Origin: VAXT01 sp963850415
Lineage (GTDB): Bacteria > Actinomycetota > Thermoleophilia > Gaiellales > Gaiellaceae
Direction: 5' to 3'
Length of the DNA stretch: 64,000 bases
NCBI GenBank assembly: GCA_963850415.1
Contig: CAWKLE010000002.1
Span: 496,001-560,000 of the forward strand
Shown here in pieces: positions 27,401-35,767 of the stretch (the first letter of the stretch is position 1; each line of letters starts with the position of its first letter). The notes beneath the pieces are model-generated. The model ran no database searches. It worked only from the letters and a program-made list of their open reading frames with translations, and had not been told where the DNA came from. A program made the position numbers and the translations under genes.

Positions 27401-28124
27401 TGAAGAGGATCCCGCCGGTTCCGCCGAGCACAGCGTCCGCAGCCTCACGCGCGGCGCGGAGCTGCTCGTCGCGTCCGACGAACGGCGTCTCCAGGCCGAG
27501 GACGCCACGGGCCCGACCGGGGACCGCCCGCACGCCTGTTGCGCGGTAGGCGACGACCTCGTCCTGCTTGCCCTTGAGCTCGAACTGCTGCGGCTCGTCC
27601 CAGTCGAAGAGCGTCTCCACGAGGTGGTGCGTGGACTCGCCGACGAGCACCGTGCCCGGGGCCGCGGCCTTCTGGAGCCGGGCGGCGGTGTTGATCGGGT
27701 CGCCGACAGCGCCGTACTCGACGCGTGAACCTCCGCCGACCGGGCCGAGCACGACCGACCCCGTGTTGACGCCGATCCGGACCGCGAAGCCGTCGACGCC
27801 CCAACCCGCGGCGACCTCGGTTCCGTACGAGGCCATCTCCTCGGCGATCCGCAAGCCCGTACGGACGGCCCGTTCGGCATCGTCCTCATGGGCCACGGGC
27901 GCTCCGAAGAGCGCGAGGATCCCGTCGCCGGCGAGGTCCTTGACGGTCCCTCCGAGCGCCTCGACGGCGGCCACCATCCTGGCGATCGCCTCCCCGACGA
28001 CGAGCCGCACCTCCTCGGCGTCGAGCCGCTCCGCGAGCGCGGTCGAGCCGACGACGTCGGCGTCGAGCGCCGTCACCGCCTTTCGCTCCTCGCGCATCGC
28101 GGGTGCTGAGCCGGGGTCGGTCAC
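24481..28124 (-). CDS. Class III nucleotide cyclase - AAA-type ATPase - TPR - solute-binding (SBP_bac_5) fusion, with two frame breaks
   Basis: Read through two single-base shifts, this is a protein of about 1,213 residues. It starts with a class III adenylate/guanylate cyclase domain (ALDADVVGSTALAERL, GDGILALFGAP). A signal-transduction ATPase follows, with Walker A in TGEAGIGKSRL, AIDDLHWAD as Walker B and QILEGAEGNPFYLEEL. Next come helical TPR-like repeats. The last 420 residues are an SBP family 5 (peptide/nickel-binding) domain (LVEAWPDRTIVPSLAERWE, LRLALAYAIDRSALEPL, AVLGWLPGYPDPEYCLR). No signal peptide or membrane helix is seen, so the binding domain would be cytoplasmic. The breaks are near 27330-27345 and at 25755-25762 (CGG-TGA). 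GTG 28124 is 6 nt from TATAAG. Confidence 0.75.
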
Positions 28125-28130
28125 GGTTCT

Positions 28131-28136
28131 CTTATA
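28131..28136 (-). promoter_or_regulatory. -10 element of the cyclase fusion gene
   Basis: TATAAG on the minus strand, 6 nt before GTG 28124; five of six positions match the consensus TATAAT. Confidence 0.42.
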
Positions 28137-28184
28137 GCCGCCCGCCACACAGCCCCCGGCCGTTTGCCCTAGACGGGGTAGTCG

Positions 28185-28970
28185 TTAGGTATCGCGCGGA
28201 GTGGCGCCCGCAGTCGGCTCTTCGACACCCGTTTCGGGCGGGCCGACTGCAGCAGGCCCCGGCCTGAGATAGACCTCGTCGTACAGCAGCGCGGCTATCG
28301 CGCCGCCGGCGAGCGGGCCGACGTAGTAGATCCAGGCATCGCTCCACGAGCCGGAGACCAACTCCGGCCCGAACGCGCGGGCCGGGTTGAACGAGCCGCC
28401 GGTGAGTGGATACGCGAACAGCATGCCGAAGACGAAGACGAACCCGATCGCGAGCCCGGCGACGGCGGTGTATGCGTTCCGCTCGTCCGTCGTCAACGCG
28501 AAGACGACCCAGACGACGAAGAAGGTGATGAGAGCCTCCACGACGAGTGCGGCGCCGATGTCGATCGTATGGACGGACGGCGCCCCGAGGTTCGCAGCGT
28601 CGCGGTTCGCCGCCGGGAAGATCCAGCGGAGCAGCAGCGCCGCGAGAACGGCGCCGAGCAGCTGGGCGATCCAGTAGGCGACTCCGAGCACCGCGTTCAT
28701 GCGCCGCGTGAGGATGAACCCGAAGGTGATAGCCGGGTTGAAGTGCCCGCCGGAGATGTGGCCGACCGCGCACACCATGACGCCGATCGTCAGGCCGGTC
28801 GCCAGCGCGACCTCCAATGTGCCCGCGTCCGCCTGCGGGCCGAGGGACATGATCGTCCCGGCGCCGACGAACACGAGAGCGAATGCTCCGACGAGCTCCA
28901 CGAAGGTGCGTCGCCACAGATCCGCGAGGGGCGGCGGTGAGCCGATGAAATCTGAGCCGGAGAGCCGCAT
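28185..28970 (-). CDS. Aquaporin / glycerol-facilitator family (MIP) channel
   Basis: This is a membrane channel for water or small neutral solutes. The 261-residue protein has six helices and two NPA boxes: SGGHFNPAITFG and GGSFNPARAFGPELV. The second box with Asn-Pro-Ala-Arg and the overall length resemble water-selective AqpZ, although an extended N-terminus (about 25 residues) and a Pro-rich tail are unusual. ATG 28970 was chosen; TAGTCT lies 12 nt upstream. Same strand as the cyclase fusion, about 60 nt apart. Confidence 0.92.
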   Translation of the reverse strand: MRLSGSDFIGSPPPLADLWRRTFVELVGAFALVFVGAGTIMSLGPQADAGTLEVALATGLTIGVMVCAVGHISGGHFNPAITFGFILTRRMNAVLGVAYWIAQLLGAVLAALLLRWIFPAANRDAANLGAPSVHTIDIGAALVVEALITFFVVWVVFALTTDERNAYTAVAGLAIGFVFVFGMLFAYPLTGGSFNPARAFGPELVSGSWSDAWIYYVGPLAGGAIAALLYDEVYLRPGPAAVGPPETGVEEPTAGATPRDT

Positions 28971-29096
28971 TCGCGAAGCGGGAGACTACACCGATTCACG
29001 GACGGCGCTCAACCTGCAATTGCGGAAAGCCGCGATTCAGAGTAAAAGTTGAGCAATCCTCCGGATCGCGGCAGGAGGATCGGGGTTGGTGAATCG

Positions 29097-30116
29097 ATGA
29101 CGAACAGGCGGCTCAAACGACTCGGGATTCCGGCCGTTCTCACGGCTGGTCTGCTCGCGGCTGCGCTCGTCGTCGCCCTCGGAACGCCTCGCAGCGCACC
29201 CGCGCGGTCGTTCGCCGCGGCCATCGACGTCACGCAGACCTGCACCGCCCGTGTCAAGCCGAAGACGACCGTCGACATCCAGGCCGTCGTCGCCAACACC
29301 GGTGACGTCCCGCTCACGATTGCGAACAGCCTGACCGGGATCAGCGCCGACGCGGGGACGCCGCTCGACGAGGGCGACGACTTCGTCCCGACCTACGCCA
29401 GCGGCGACGTGAACAACAACCAGACCCTCGACCCGGCCGAGCACTGGACGTACACCGGCTCGTACACCGCCGGCACCGAGGACATGACGGACATCGTGGA
29501 CGTCGACGCTCTCGGCGCAGGCGGCGAAGACGTCAGCGACCTCGCCAACTGCGACACGGACGTCATCCAGACGCCCCAGCCCGGTGTGATCGTCGGCGTG
29601 CAGAGGGTCAGCGGCAAGGTGCTCGTCAAGCAGCCGGGCGGCAAGTTCGTCCCGCTCACCGGCGCCACCGAGATCAAGATCGGCTCCCAGGTCGACACGA
29701 CGCAGGGGACGATCAAGCTGATTGCGGGGCTCGGCGGCGGAAAGACGAACAGCGCGAACTTCAACGACGGGCTGTTCAAGATCCAGCAGTCTCACGCGCG
29801 CAACGCGTACATGATCCTGGTGCTCGAGGGCGGGAACTTCGGCGTCTGCCGGGGCAGCCGCGCGCTGAGCGTCTTCAGCGCCGACGCGAAGCGGAAGCGC
29901 CAGGTGCGCAGGCTCTGGGGCAACGGCAAGGGCCGCTTCACGACGAAGGGCCGGTACAGCTCGGCGACCGTGCGCGGAACGCACTGGCTCGTGCAGGACC
30001 GCTGCGACGGAACGCTGACTCGTGTTCTACGCGGCGTCGTCAAGGTGCAGGACTTCCGCCATCACAAGAGGATCAACGTCCGCGCCGGACACGTCTATCT
30101 GGCCAAGGCGCCCTAG
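29097..30116 (+). CDS. Secreted protein with a FecR-like domain
   Basis: The 339-residue protein has an N-terminal signal peptide (RLGIPAVLTAGLLAAALVVAL). A DUF11/CARDB-like beta domain follows (TCTARVKPKTTVDIQAVVANTGDVPL in outline). The second half starts VSGKVLVKQPGGKFVPL and continues IKIGSQVDTTQGTIKL, matching the FecR pattern of a strand, a regulated threshold and a VDT-x-G turn. The C-terminal part is basic. FecR-like domains of this kind are often encoded next to CHASE2 cyclases, as here (convergent, 13 nt between stops). ATG 29097 is preferred; GGAGG lies about 18 nt upstream. Confidence 0.7.
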   Translation: MTNRRLKRLGIPAVLTAGLLAAALVVALGTPRSAPARSFAAAIDVTQTCTARVKPKTTVDIQAVVANTGDVPLTIANSLTGISADAGTPLDEGDDFVPTYASGDVNNNQTLDPAEHWTYTGSYTAGTEDMTDIVDVDALGAGGEDVSDLANCDTDVIQTPQPGVIVGVQRVSGKVLVKQPGGKFVPLTGATEIKIGSQVDTTQGTIKLIAGLGGGKTNSANFNDGLFKIQQSHARNAYMILVLEGGNFGVCRGSRALSVFSADAKRKRQVRRLWGNGKGRFTTKGRYSSATVRGTHWLVQDRCDGTLTRVLRGVVKVQDFRHHKRINVRAGHVYLAKAP

Positions 30117-30129
30117 GCGCCCCGGCCGG

Positions 30130-31959
30130 TCAGCCCGTTCCGCTCGACGCGGCCGCCTTCCGCTCCTCGAACGACGCGTCGCTCGCGGCCTCGACCGACC
30201 AGATCTTCACCGGCTGCTGCCGCCCGCGCACCTCGAACTCGTCGATGAAGACGATGTCGTCGGGATCGTCCTGGAGCCGTTCGCGGGTCGTGTCGGAGAA
30301 GAAGAGCAGGTGCGATTGCCCCTTCGTCATCCCCTGGAGCCGCGACGCCGTGTTCGTCGTGTCGCCGATCGCCGTGTACTCGAGGCGCCGCTCCGAGCCG
30401 ACGTTGCCCGAGACGACCATGCCGGTGTTGAGGCCGATGCCCATCTTGAACCCGTCGCTGAGCTCGTTCTCGCGAAGCCAGCGGTTCCACTTCGGCAGAC
30501 GCTTGGTGAGCATCTCCCGCGCGGCGGACAGGGCGCGGTCGGCGTGGTCAGGCTGCTCGATCGGCGCGCCGAAGACCGCCATGATCCCGTCGCCCTCGTA
30601 GGAGACCAGCGTGCCACCGTGCGCGAGGATCGCGTCGGTCATCTCCTCGAGGTAGCCGTTCAGGCACTCGATCACGCGTGCGGGCGGGAGCGCCTCCGAG
30701 AAGGTCGTGAAGCCGCGCAAGTCGGTGAACATGACGGTGCTCTCGAGCGAGACGCCGCCGAGCCGCAGGTCGCGGTCGGTGCGGGAGAGCACCTGCTCGA
30801 CGACGGTCTCGGGCACGAATCTCGAGAACACGTCGCGGACCCGCTCGCGCTCGAACGCCGCCAGCAGGTAGTGCGCGGCGATCGCGCCGACGGACGAGCC
30901 GACCAGCGCGCCCATCGGATAGACGAACGAGATGACCCAGCCGCGGTTGAACGCGATCTGCGTGCCCACGAGGAAGGCGGCCGCTGCCCCGATCGCGAGC
31001 ATCAGCGTTCCGAACAGGTTGAGGCGCAGGCTCGCGAGCGGGGAGAGGAAGCCGAGGACGATGATCAGGACGAGGTTGATCCACGTCGGCACGAGCGTCA
31101 GCGGCAGGCCGCGCAAGACCGTGGAGATCGCGTTCGCCTGGATCTCGGGACCGGGCATCTCGTCCCGTCCGAACGAGACGGGGTGGACGTCCTGCAGCGA
31201 CGGGGCCCACGCGCCGACGACGACGATCTTGTTGCGGAAGTACCCGCGCGGGAACGTGCCGTTGTAGACGTGTGAGTACGACACCGCCGGGATCGTCCCG
31301 ACCGGTCCGGCGAAGTCGATCAGCTTCCTGTCACCCGAGAAGGGTCGGATGGTCTTTCCGGTCGCCCGCTCCGCCGTGGCCACGGAGAAGCTCTTGAGGC
31401 CCTGGAGCTCGAAGGGGGTGCGGCGGATCACTCCGCCGGGGTCCGTGTCGAAATTGCCGTTGCCGAGCTGCGCCCGCGCGTAGGCGAGCCCCTGTGCGCC
31501 GCCGAGGAACTTGCCCGCGCCCCTGTCGTTGACCTCGGTCGTCGAGAAGACGAGGTTCCCGGACGCGTGGCTCGCGTCCATGAAAGCGTTGTCCTCGAGG
31601 ATCCCCTTGCGCTTCGGCGTGAACTCGCTGAACTGGATGTCGTACGCGATCACCTTGGCGCCGTCGGCCTTCAGGTTCCTGATCACCCGCGCATGGGATG
31701 AGCGTGGGAACGGCCACCGCTGACCGAGCTCGCTGAACGTCGTGTCGTCGATCTTCACGATCACGATGTTCTTCGGAGGCGTATCCTGGCCGCGGATCGC
31801 GAAGCGGCGGTCGATGCTGCCGAGCTCCGCCCCTCCGAAGAGGTCCCAGCCCGACCCGGGCGCGATCAGGTGAGCGCCGTAGGCGAGCAGCGCCAGCCCG
31901 GTCGTCGTCATCCCGACGGCGAGGAAGAGCGCGATGCGCAGGCGAGTCCGGTGGGCCAT
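30130..31959 (-). CDS. CHASE2-domain class III adenylate/guanylate cyclase
   Basis: This is a membrane receptor cyclase of 609 residues. The order is an N-terminal membrane helix, an extracytoplasmic CHASE2 sensor (about residues 45-290, with IVIVKIDDTTFSELG, GAKVIAYDIQFSE and FRNKIVVVGAWAPSL), three membrane helices (about 295-375), then a cytoplasmic cyclase domain. The cyclase has VMFTDLRGFTTFSEAL (metal Asp) and SYEGDGIMAVFGAP (second Asp), with MGIGLNTGMVVSGNVG and YTAIGDTTNTASRLQ. It should turn an external signal into cAMP or cGMP. The neighbouring FecR-like protein is a candidate partner. Confidence 0.92.
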   Translation of the reverse strand: MAHRTRLRIALFLAVGMTTTGLALLAYGAHLIAPGSGWDLFGGAELGSIDRRFAIRGQDTPPKNIVIVKIDDTTFSELGQRWPFPRSSHARVIRNLKADGAKVIAYDIQFSEFTPKRKGILEDNAFMDASHASGNLVFSTTEVNDRGAGKFLGGAQGLAYARAQLGNGNFDTDPGGVIRRTPFELQGLKSFSVATAERATGKTIRPFSGDRKLIDFAGPVGTIPAVSYSHVYNGTFPRGYFRNKIVVVGAWAPSLQDVHPVSFGRDEMPGPEIQANAISTVLRGLPLTLVPTWINLVLIIVLGFLSPLASLRLNLFGTLMLAIGAAAAFLVGTQIAFNRGWVISFVYPMGALVGSSVGAIAAHYLLAAFERERVRDVFSRFVPETVVEQVLSRTDRDLRLGGVSLESTVMFTDLRGFTTFSEALPPARVIECLNGYLEEMTDAILAHGGTLVSYEGDGIMAVFGAPIEQPDHADRALSAAREMLTKRLPKWNRWLRENELSDGFKMGIGLNTGMVVSGNVGSERRLEYTAIGDTTNTASRLQGMTKGQSHLLFFSDTTRERLQDDPDDIVFIDEFEVRGRQQPVKIWSVEAASDASFEERKAAASSGTG

Positions 31960-32024
31960 GCGCGCAACTCTGTACGAGAACAGCAGCCTCGTACAAGCCG
32001 CAGCGGCTCAGCTGTCGGCGTGGC

Positions 32025-32120
32025 TTACCGGCGCGGGAGGCTCGGGAAGCCCCAGGCGAGGACGAGCACGCCGACGACGAGCATCACGGTCCCCAGGCTT
32101 GTCGCAGTCATCGCAGTCAT
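32025..32120 (-). CDS. Possible 31-residue single-helix membrane protein
   Basis: A short ATG frame encodes TATSLGTVMLVVGVLVLAWG and then FPSLPRR. The hydrophobic stretch is the right length for one membrane helix with a basic C-terminal end. No ribosome-binding site is clear. It lies in the gap between the CHASE2 cyclase and the next gene on the same strand. Confidence 0.3.
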   Translation of the reverse strand: MTAMTATSLGTVMLVVGVLVLAWGFPSLPRR

Positions 32121-32201
32121 TGGAGGCGTTCCCGGGCGCTTCGTTCGGAAACGTGCTCTCCTTATCGGCCGCGCGAGGCTCGAGTCCGCCCCTCGAATGG
32201 G

Positions 32202-33173
32202 TTAGAGGCCCGCCATGCCGCGTGCGACGGCTCGCGACGTGTCCTGCATCACGGATGTGCGGCTGTTCTCGAGCACGAAGTTGAACTCGCCGAAGCCGGC
32301 CACGCCGATCCGGTTGCGCTCGGCGACGTAGCCGTTGCGCCAGCGATTGACCTCTGCTCGGGACAGGCCGCGGATGTTGCCTCCGAGACCGTGTCCGACC
32401 CGGTAGCCGGGCGTCATCCCCGCGACATAGCGGCCGGCGAGAGCCTGCCGAACGGGGCCGCCCGACGCGAGCGCGCGTTGTCCGTCCGCCTGTGTGCGCG
32501 CCGCCCGGGCGGGATCTCCGACGAAGTTCGGGAACTCCTCGCCCACGACGCGGAAGGCCGCTCGGTTCAGCTGGCGCCAGAACGCCCTCAGCTCTGCGGT
32601 GACCGGAAGCCGGGCGAGGTCGAGCGCCCGCCGGGTCGCCCAGACGAAGCCCTTGCCCTCGGAGTCGCCGAGCACACGCCTCCCGAAGGTCATGCCCTGG
32701 AGGAGGCCCCTGACGAACTCGCGGTGCTGCCTTCCCTGAGTGCCGGCGAGCTGTGTCCCGAGCTCGTCGAGCTGCCAGGAGTCGACCGCGATCCCGTCGC
32801 TTCGCGAGTGGCGGATCGTGTCGCGATAGCGCCTTCCCAGCTCGACGCCCCAGGCCGTTCGCTGGGACGACGAGAGGCGAAGGAGCGCGGGCTCGTCCGG
32901 GACGCGCCCAGAGAACCGGTCGCTGACCTTCCGCTGCTCGGCGGGCGTGAGGCGGCGCTGTTCCCAGGCCTCGGTTCGCACCTCTGCCTTGAACATCGGC
33001 GAGTACCGACCCGGCCCGTACGTGTGGACGGTCGTGCTTGCCTCCGCATTGACGCCGTAGCTACCGACGTGGACGCGCGTGTCCGGCGGCATGCCCGAGC
33101 CGGAGATCGCGTCCATGAGCCGGGTCAGGTCGTCGAGCTCGAAATACGAAAAGAGGCAAGCGCGAACGGCCAA
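32202..33173 (-). CDS. Protein of unknown function (323 aa)
   Basis: I do not recognise a family. The protein is soluble-looking, with no signal or membrane helix. It is rich in Arg/Ala helices in the middle (LSSSQRTAWGVELGRRYRDTIRHS; REFVRGLLQGMTFGRRVLG) and Gly/Asn in the C-terminal part (VGHGLGGNIRGLSR, GVAGFGEFNFVLENSR). The frame is open to 33260, but the first 29 codons read through repeat copy B. TTG 33173 is favoured because a TAGGTT -10 ends 7 nt before it; ATG about 60 nt inside is the alternative. Confidence 0.55.
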   Translation of the reverse strand: MAVRACLFSYFELDDLTRLMDAISGSGMPPDTRVHVGSYGVNAEASTTVHTYGPGRYSPMFKAEVRTEAWEQRRLTPAEQRKVSDRFSGRVPDEPALLRLSSSQRTAWGVELGRRYRDTIRHSRSDGIAVDSWQLDELGTQLAGTQGRQHREFVRGLLQGMTFGRRVLGDSEGKGFVWATRRALDLARLPVTAELRAFWRQLNRAAFRVVGEEFPNFVGDPARAARTQADGQRALASGGPVRQALAGRYVAGMTPGYRVGHGLGGNIRGLSRAEVNRWRNGYVAERNRIGVAGFGEFNFVLENSRTSVMQDTSRAVARGMAGL

Positions 33174-33180
33174 GGGCCGA

Positions 33181-33186
33181 AACCTA
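33181..33186 (-). promoter_or_regulatory. -10 element of the gene at 32202-33173
   Basis: TAGGTT on the minus strand, 7 nt before TTG 33173. It helps choose this start. Confidence 0.35.
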
Positions 33187-33210
33187 CCGCGGAGAACGCC
33201 GACATCCGCC

Positions 33211-33354
33211 GCCGGAGCCGGGCTCAGCCCGGCGGGAGGCACACAACCGCAGAAAGCCACTTAGCCGCCCAGTTACTGCCGCCGGCTCCGCCAGCGCTTG
33301 GAGCACGAACACGCTCTAAAGGAGGGGGCCCGTGGGGGAACCAGGGGTTTACCC
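33211..33354 (+). repeat. Structured intergenic repeat, copy B
   Basis: It contains GGAGCCGG with hairpin GCCGGGC-TCA-GCCCGGC (33217-33233), CCGGCTCC at 33282-33289 (61 nt after the first arm; 60 in copy A), then AAAGGAGGG. It closes with CGTGGG...AACC-AGG-GGTT...CCCACG. Between these blocks the sequence differs widely from copy A, but the outer arms of the last hairpin differ in a compensating way. It lies between an unrelated gene and tRNA-Gln. Confidence 0.6.
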
Positions 33355-33384
33355 ACGAAGCCAAGCCGAAGGCGAGGGCGTAGG

Positions 33385-33455
33385 CTGCGGGGCTAGGATT
33401 CGAACCTAGACTACCCGGTCCAGAGCCGGGCGTCCTACCATTAGACGACCCCGCA
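33385..33455 (-). tRNA. tRNA-Gln (anticodon CTG)
   Basis: The acceptor stem TGCGGGG pairs with CCCCGCA, with discriminator G. The anticodon stem is CCCGG/CCGGG with loop CTCTGGA, giving CTG. The T arm contains GGTTCGAATCC. Confidence 0.95.
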
Positions 33456-33468
33456 ACAGGGTCGGATT

Positions 33469-33954
33469 CTAGCGACGGATCTCGTACTTGACGTGCTCGA
33501 GGCCGTAGACGTGTGCGAGCCCGATCTCGGTCAATCCGGACTTCTCGAGCACGCGCCGCGAGGCGACGTTCGTCTCCAGGGCGACCGCGACGATCCGGTC
33601 GAGGGCGAGTTCGCCGAAGCCGAAATCGATGGACGCCAGCGCAGACTCGGTCGCATACCCCTGGCGCCAGTGCCTCTTGAGGAAGCGGTAACCGACCTCG
33701 ACCTCGGGCCCACCTTCGAGGTGCTGGAGCCCCGCTGCTCCGATCGTTTCGCCCGAAGAAGTCAGATCGACCGCGCACATGCCGAAGCCATGCTGCTCGA
33801 AGTGCGCGATCTGCCGCTCGAGCTTCGCTCGGTTCTCGTCCCGCGTCGAGCGCGGCGCGCCGAACCAGACCTCCTCCGCGTCGACGTAGATCGCGTGCCA
33901 TGCGTCGAGGTCATCCAGCGTGGGCGGCCGCAGCACGAGCCGCTCGGTCGTCAC
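33469..33954 (-). CDS. GNAT-family N-acetyltransferase (RimJ/RimL type)
   Basis: This is an acetyl-CoA-dependent acetyltransferase of 161 residues. The start TTERLVLRPPTLDDLDAWH is typical of RimJ/RimL-like proteins. The acetyl-CoA motif A is in VGYRFLKRHWRQGYATESA, followed by NVASRRVLEKSGL. The substrate, a protein N-terminus or a small amine, cannot be told. GTG 33954 is preferred; TTG 33960 is also in frame. It follows the ABC exporter genes on the same strand. Confidence 0.88.
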   Translation of the reverse strand: MTTERLVLRPPTLDDLDAWHAIYVDAEEVWFGAPRSTRDENRAKLERQIAHFEQHGFGMCAVDLTSSGETIGAAGLQHLEGGPEVEVGYRFLKRHWRQGYATESALASIDFGFGELALDRIVAVALETNVASRRVLEKSGLTEIGLAHVYGLEHVKYEIRR

Positions 33955-33961
33955 GTGCAAG

Positions 33962-35767
33962 CTAGGCGACTTCCGCCCAGTCTCCGTACAGGGACGTGTA
34001 GAGCCCTTGCCGCGCCATCAGTTCGTCGTGCGTGCCCTGCTCGATCACCTTGCCATGCTCGAGGACGACGATCAGGTCGGCGTCGCGGATCGTCGAGAGC
34101 CGGTGCGCGATCACGAACGCCGTCCGGTCGGCGAGCAGCGTACGGAGGGCGGTCTCGATTCGGCGCTCGGTGCCGATGTCCACCGACGACGTCGCCTCGT
34201 CGAGGATCAGGATCCGCGGATCGGCGAGCAGCGCCCGCGCGAAGGCGACGAGCTGTCGCTGTCCGAGCGAGAGCCGCGTCCCGCGCTCCTGAAGGTTCGT
34301 CTCGTAGCCGTCCTCGAGCGCCATGATGAAGTCGTGCGCGCCGACGGCCTGGGCCGCGGCCGCGACCTCCGCGGGGCTCGCGTCCGGCGAGCCGAAGGCG
34401 ATGTTGTCGCGCACGGTGCCGGCGAAGAGAAACCCTTCCTGCGGCACGACCCCCAGCTGCCTGCGGAGCGACTCCTGGGTCACGTCGCGCAGGTCGACGC
34501 CGTCGATCGTGATCCGCCCCTCGAGCGGGTCGTAGAAGCGGGCGAGCAGCTTCGCGATCGTCGACTTGCCGGCGCCTGTGTGCCCGACCAGCGCGACGGT
34601 TGTTCCCGCCGCGACGTCGAGGTCGATCCCGTGCAGCACCTCGGGGCCCGTGCCGTAGCCGAACCTGACGTCCTCCCAGCGGACATGGCCGGTAATCCGG
34701 TCGAGGTCCTTTGCGTCCGGCTTGTCGCGGACCTCGGGCTCCTCGTCCATCACGTTCATGATGTTGTCGAGCGCGGCGACCGCGGACAGGAACGTGTTGT
34801 AGAGCTGCGAGAGTTGCTGGACGGGGTCGAAGAAGTTCGAGATGTAGAGGACGAACGTGAAGAGCGTGCCGACCATGAGGCTCCCGCCGAAGACGAGGTA
34901 GCCGCCGTAGCCGAGCACGATCGCGGTCGCGAGCGCCGAGAGGAAGTCGACGAACGGGAAGTAGAGGCCGTTCAGGACGACCGTCTCCTGGTTCGCCTCG
35001 CGGTAGTGGGCGTTGACGGCCCGGAAGTTCCGCTCGTTGGCCCGCTCGCGGCGGAACGACTGGACGACGCGCATGCCGCTGATGTCCTCGGCCAACGTGG
35101 CCGTGACCAATCCGAGCCGCTCCCGTACGGCGCGGTAGGCGCGGGCCGAGCGGACGCGGAAGATGGCCGTCGCAACGAACATCAGCGGGAGCACGAGGAG
35201 CGTCGCGAGCGCGAGCCGCCAGTCGAGGAAGAAGAGGATGATCGCCGTCCCGAACAGGAAGAGCGTGCTCTGGACGAGCGTCGTCACGCCGTCGGTGACG
35301 AGCTGGTCGAGAGCCTCGACGTCGTTCGTCAGTCGGCTGATGATCACGCCCGCGCGGTTGCGCTCGTAGAAGCCGAGGGAGAGACGTTGCAGGTGGCGGA
35401 AGAGCGTGTTTCGGAGGTCGGCCAGGATCCGCTCGCCCGTCCAGCCGGTGAAGTACGTCTGCGCTGCGCTCGTCCCGAGATTCAGGACGCCGGCGATCAC
35501 GAAGAGCAGGACGATGATCGTCAGCTTGTGGAGGTCGTGCTTCGCGATCCCGTCGTCGATCGCGAGACCTGCGAGGTACGGCGGGGCGAGTGCCGTCGCT
35601 GTGGCGGCGAGCAGCGAGATGATCGCAAGGGTGGTCTGGCGCTTGTATGGCGCGGCAAGGAGACCGAGCGTCGTGACCCGGCGGACCGTTCGCTGCCAGG
35701 ACCAGTCCTCGACCTTCACCGGCTCGCGGCTCCTCGTCAGGTGGCCTCCCGGCTGCCACACCCTCAT
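33962..35767 (-). CDS. ABC exporter half-transporter, catalytically canonical subunit
   Basis: The 601-residue protein has an N-terminal six-helix exporter domain and a C-terminal ATPase. Walker A is GHTGAGKST, and Walker B is ILILDEATSSVD with the catalytic Glu present. The ABC signature is LSLGQRQ, not the consensus LSGGQ. Its ATG overlaps the stop of the partner gene by 4 nt (35764-35767). With the partner it should form a heterodimeric exporter of the TM287/288 or BmrCD type. The substrate is unknown; multidrug or lipid export are the usual roles. Confidence 0.92.
   Translation of the reverse strand: MRVWQPGGHLTRSREPVKVEDWSWQRTVRRVTTLGLLAAPYKRQTTLAIISLLAATATALAPPYLAGLAIDDGIAKHDLHKLTIIVLLFVIAGVLNLGTSAAQTYFTGWTGERILADLRNTLFRHLQRLSLGFYERNRAGVIISRLTNDVEALDQLVTDGVTTLVQSTLFLFGTAIILFFLDWRLALATLLVLPLMFVATAIFRVRSARAYRAVRERLGLVTATLAEDISGMRVVQSFRRERANERNFRAVNAHYREANQETVVLNGLYFPFVDFLSALATAIVLGYGGYLVFGGSLMVGTLFTFVLYISNFFDPVQQLSQLYNTFLSAVAALDNIMNVMDEEPEVRDKPDAKDLDRITGHVRWEDVRFGYGTGPEVLHGIDLDVAAGTTVALVGHTGAGKSTIAKLLARFYDPLEGRITIDGVDLRDVTQESLRRQLGVVPQEGFLFAGTVRDNIAFGSPDASPAEVAAAAQAVGAHDFIMALEDGYETNLQERGTRLSLGQRQLVAFARALLADPRILILDEATSSVDIGTERRIETALRTLLADRTAFVIAHRLSTIRDADLIVVLEHGKVIEQGTHDELMARQGLYTSLYGDWAEVA

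Noticed and set aside
33211..33380. c-di-AMP (ydaO) riboswitch in the structured repeat
   Set aside because: GGAGCCGG and GGGGAACCA blocks look similar, but the downstream conserved blocks and a regulated gene in the right orientation are missing, and the copies sit after genes.
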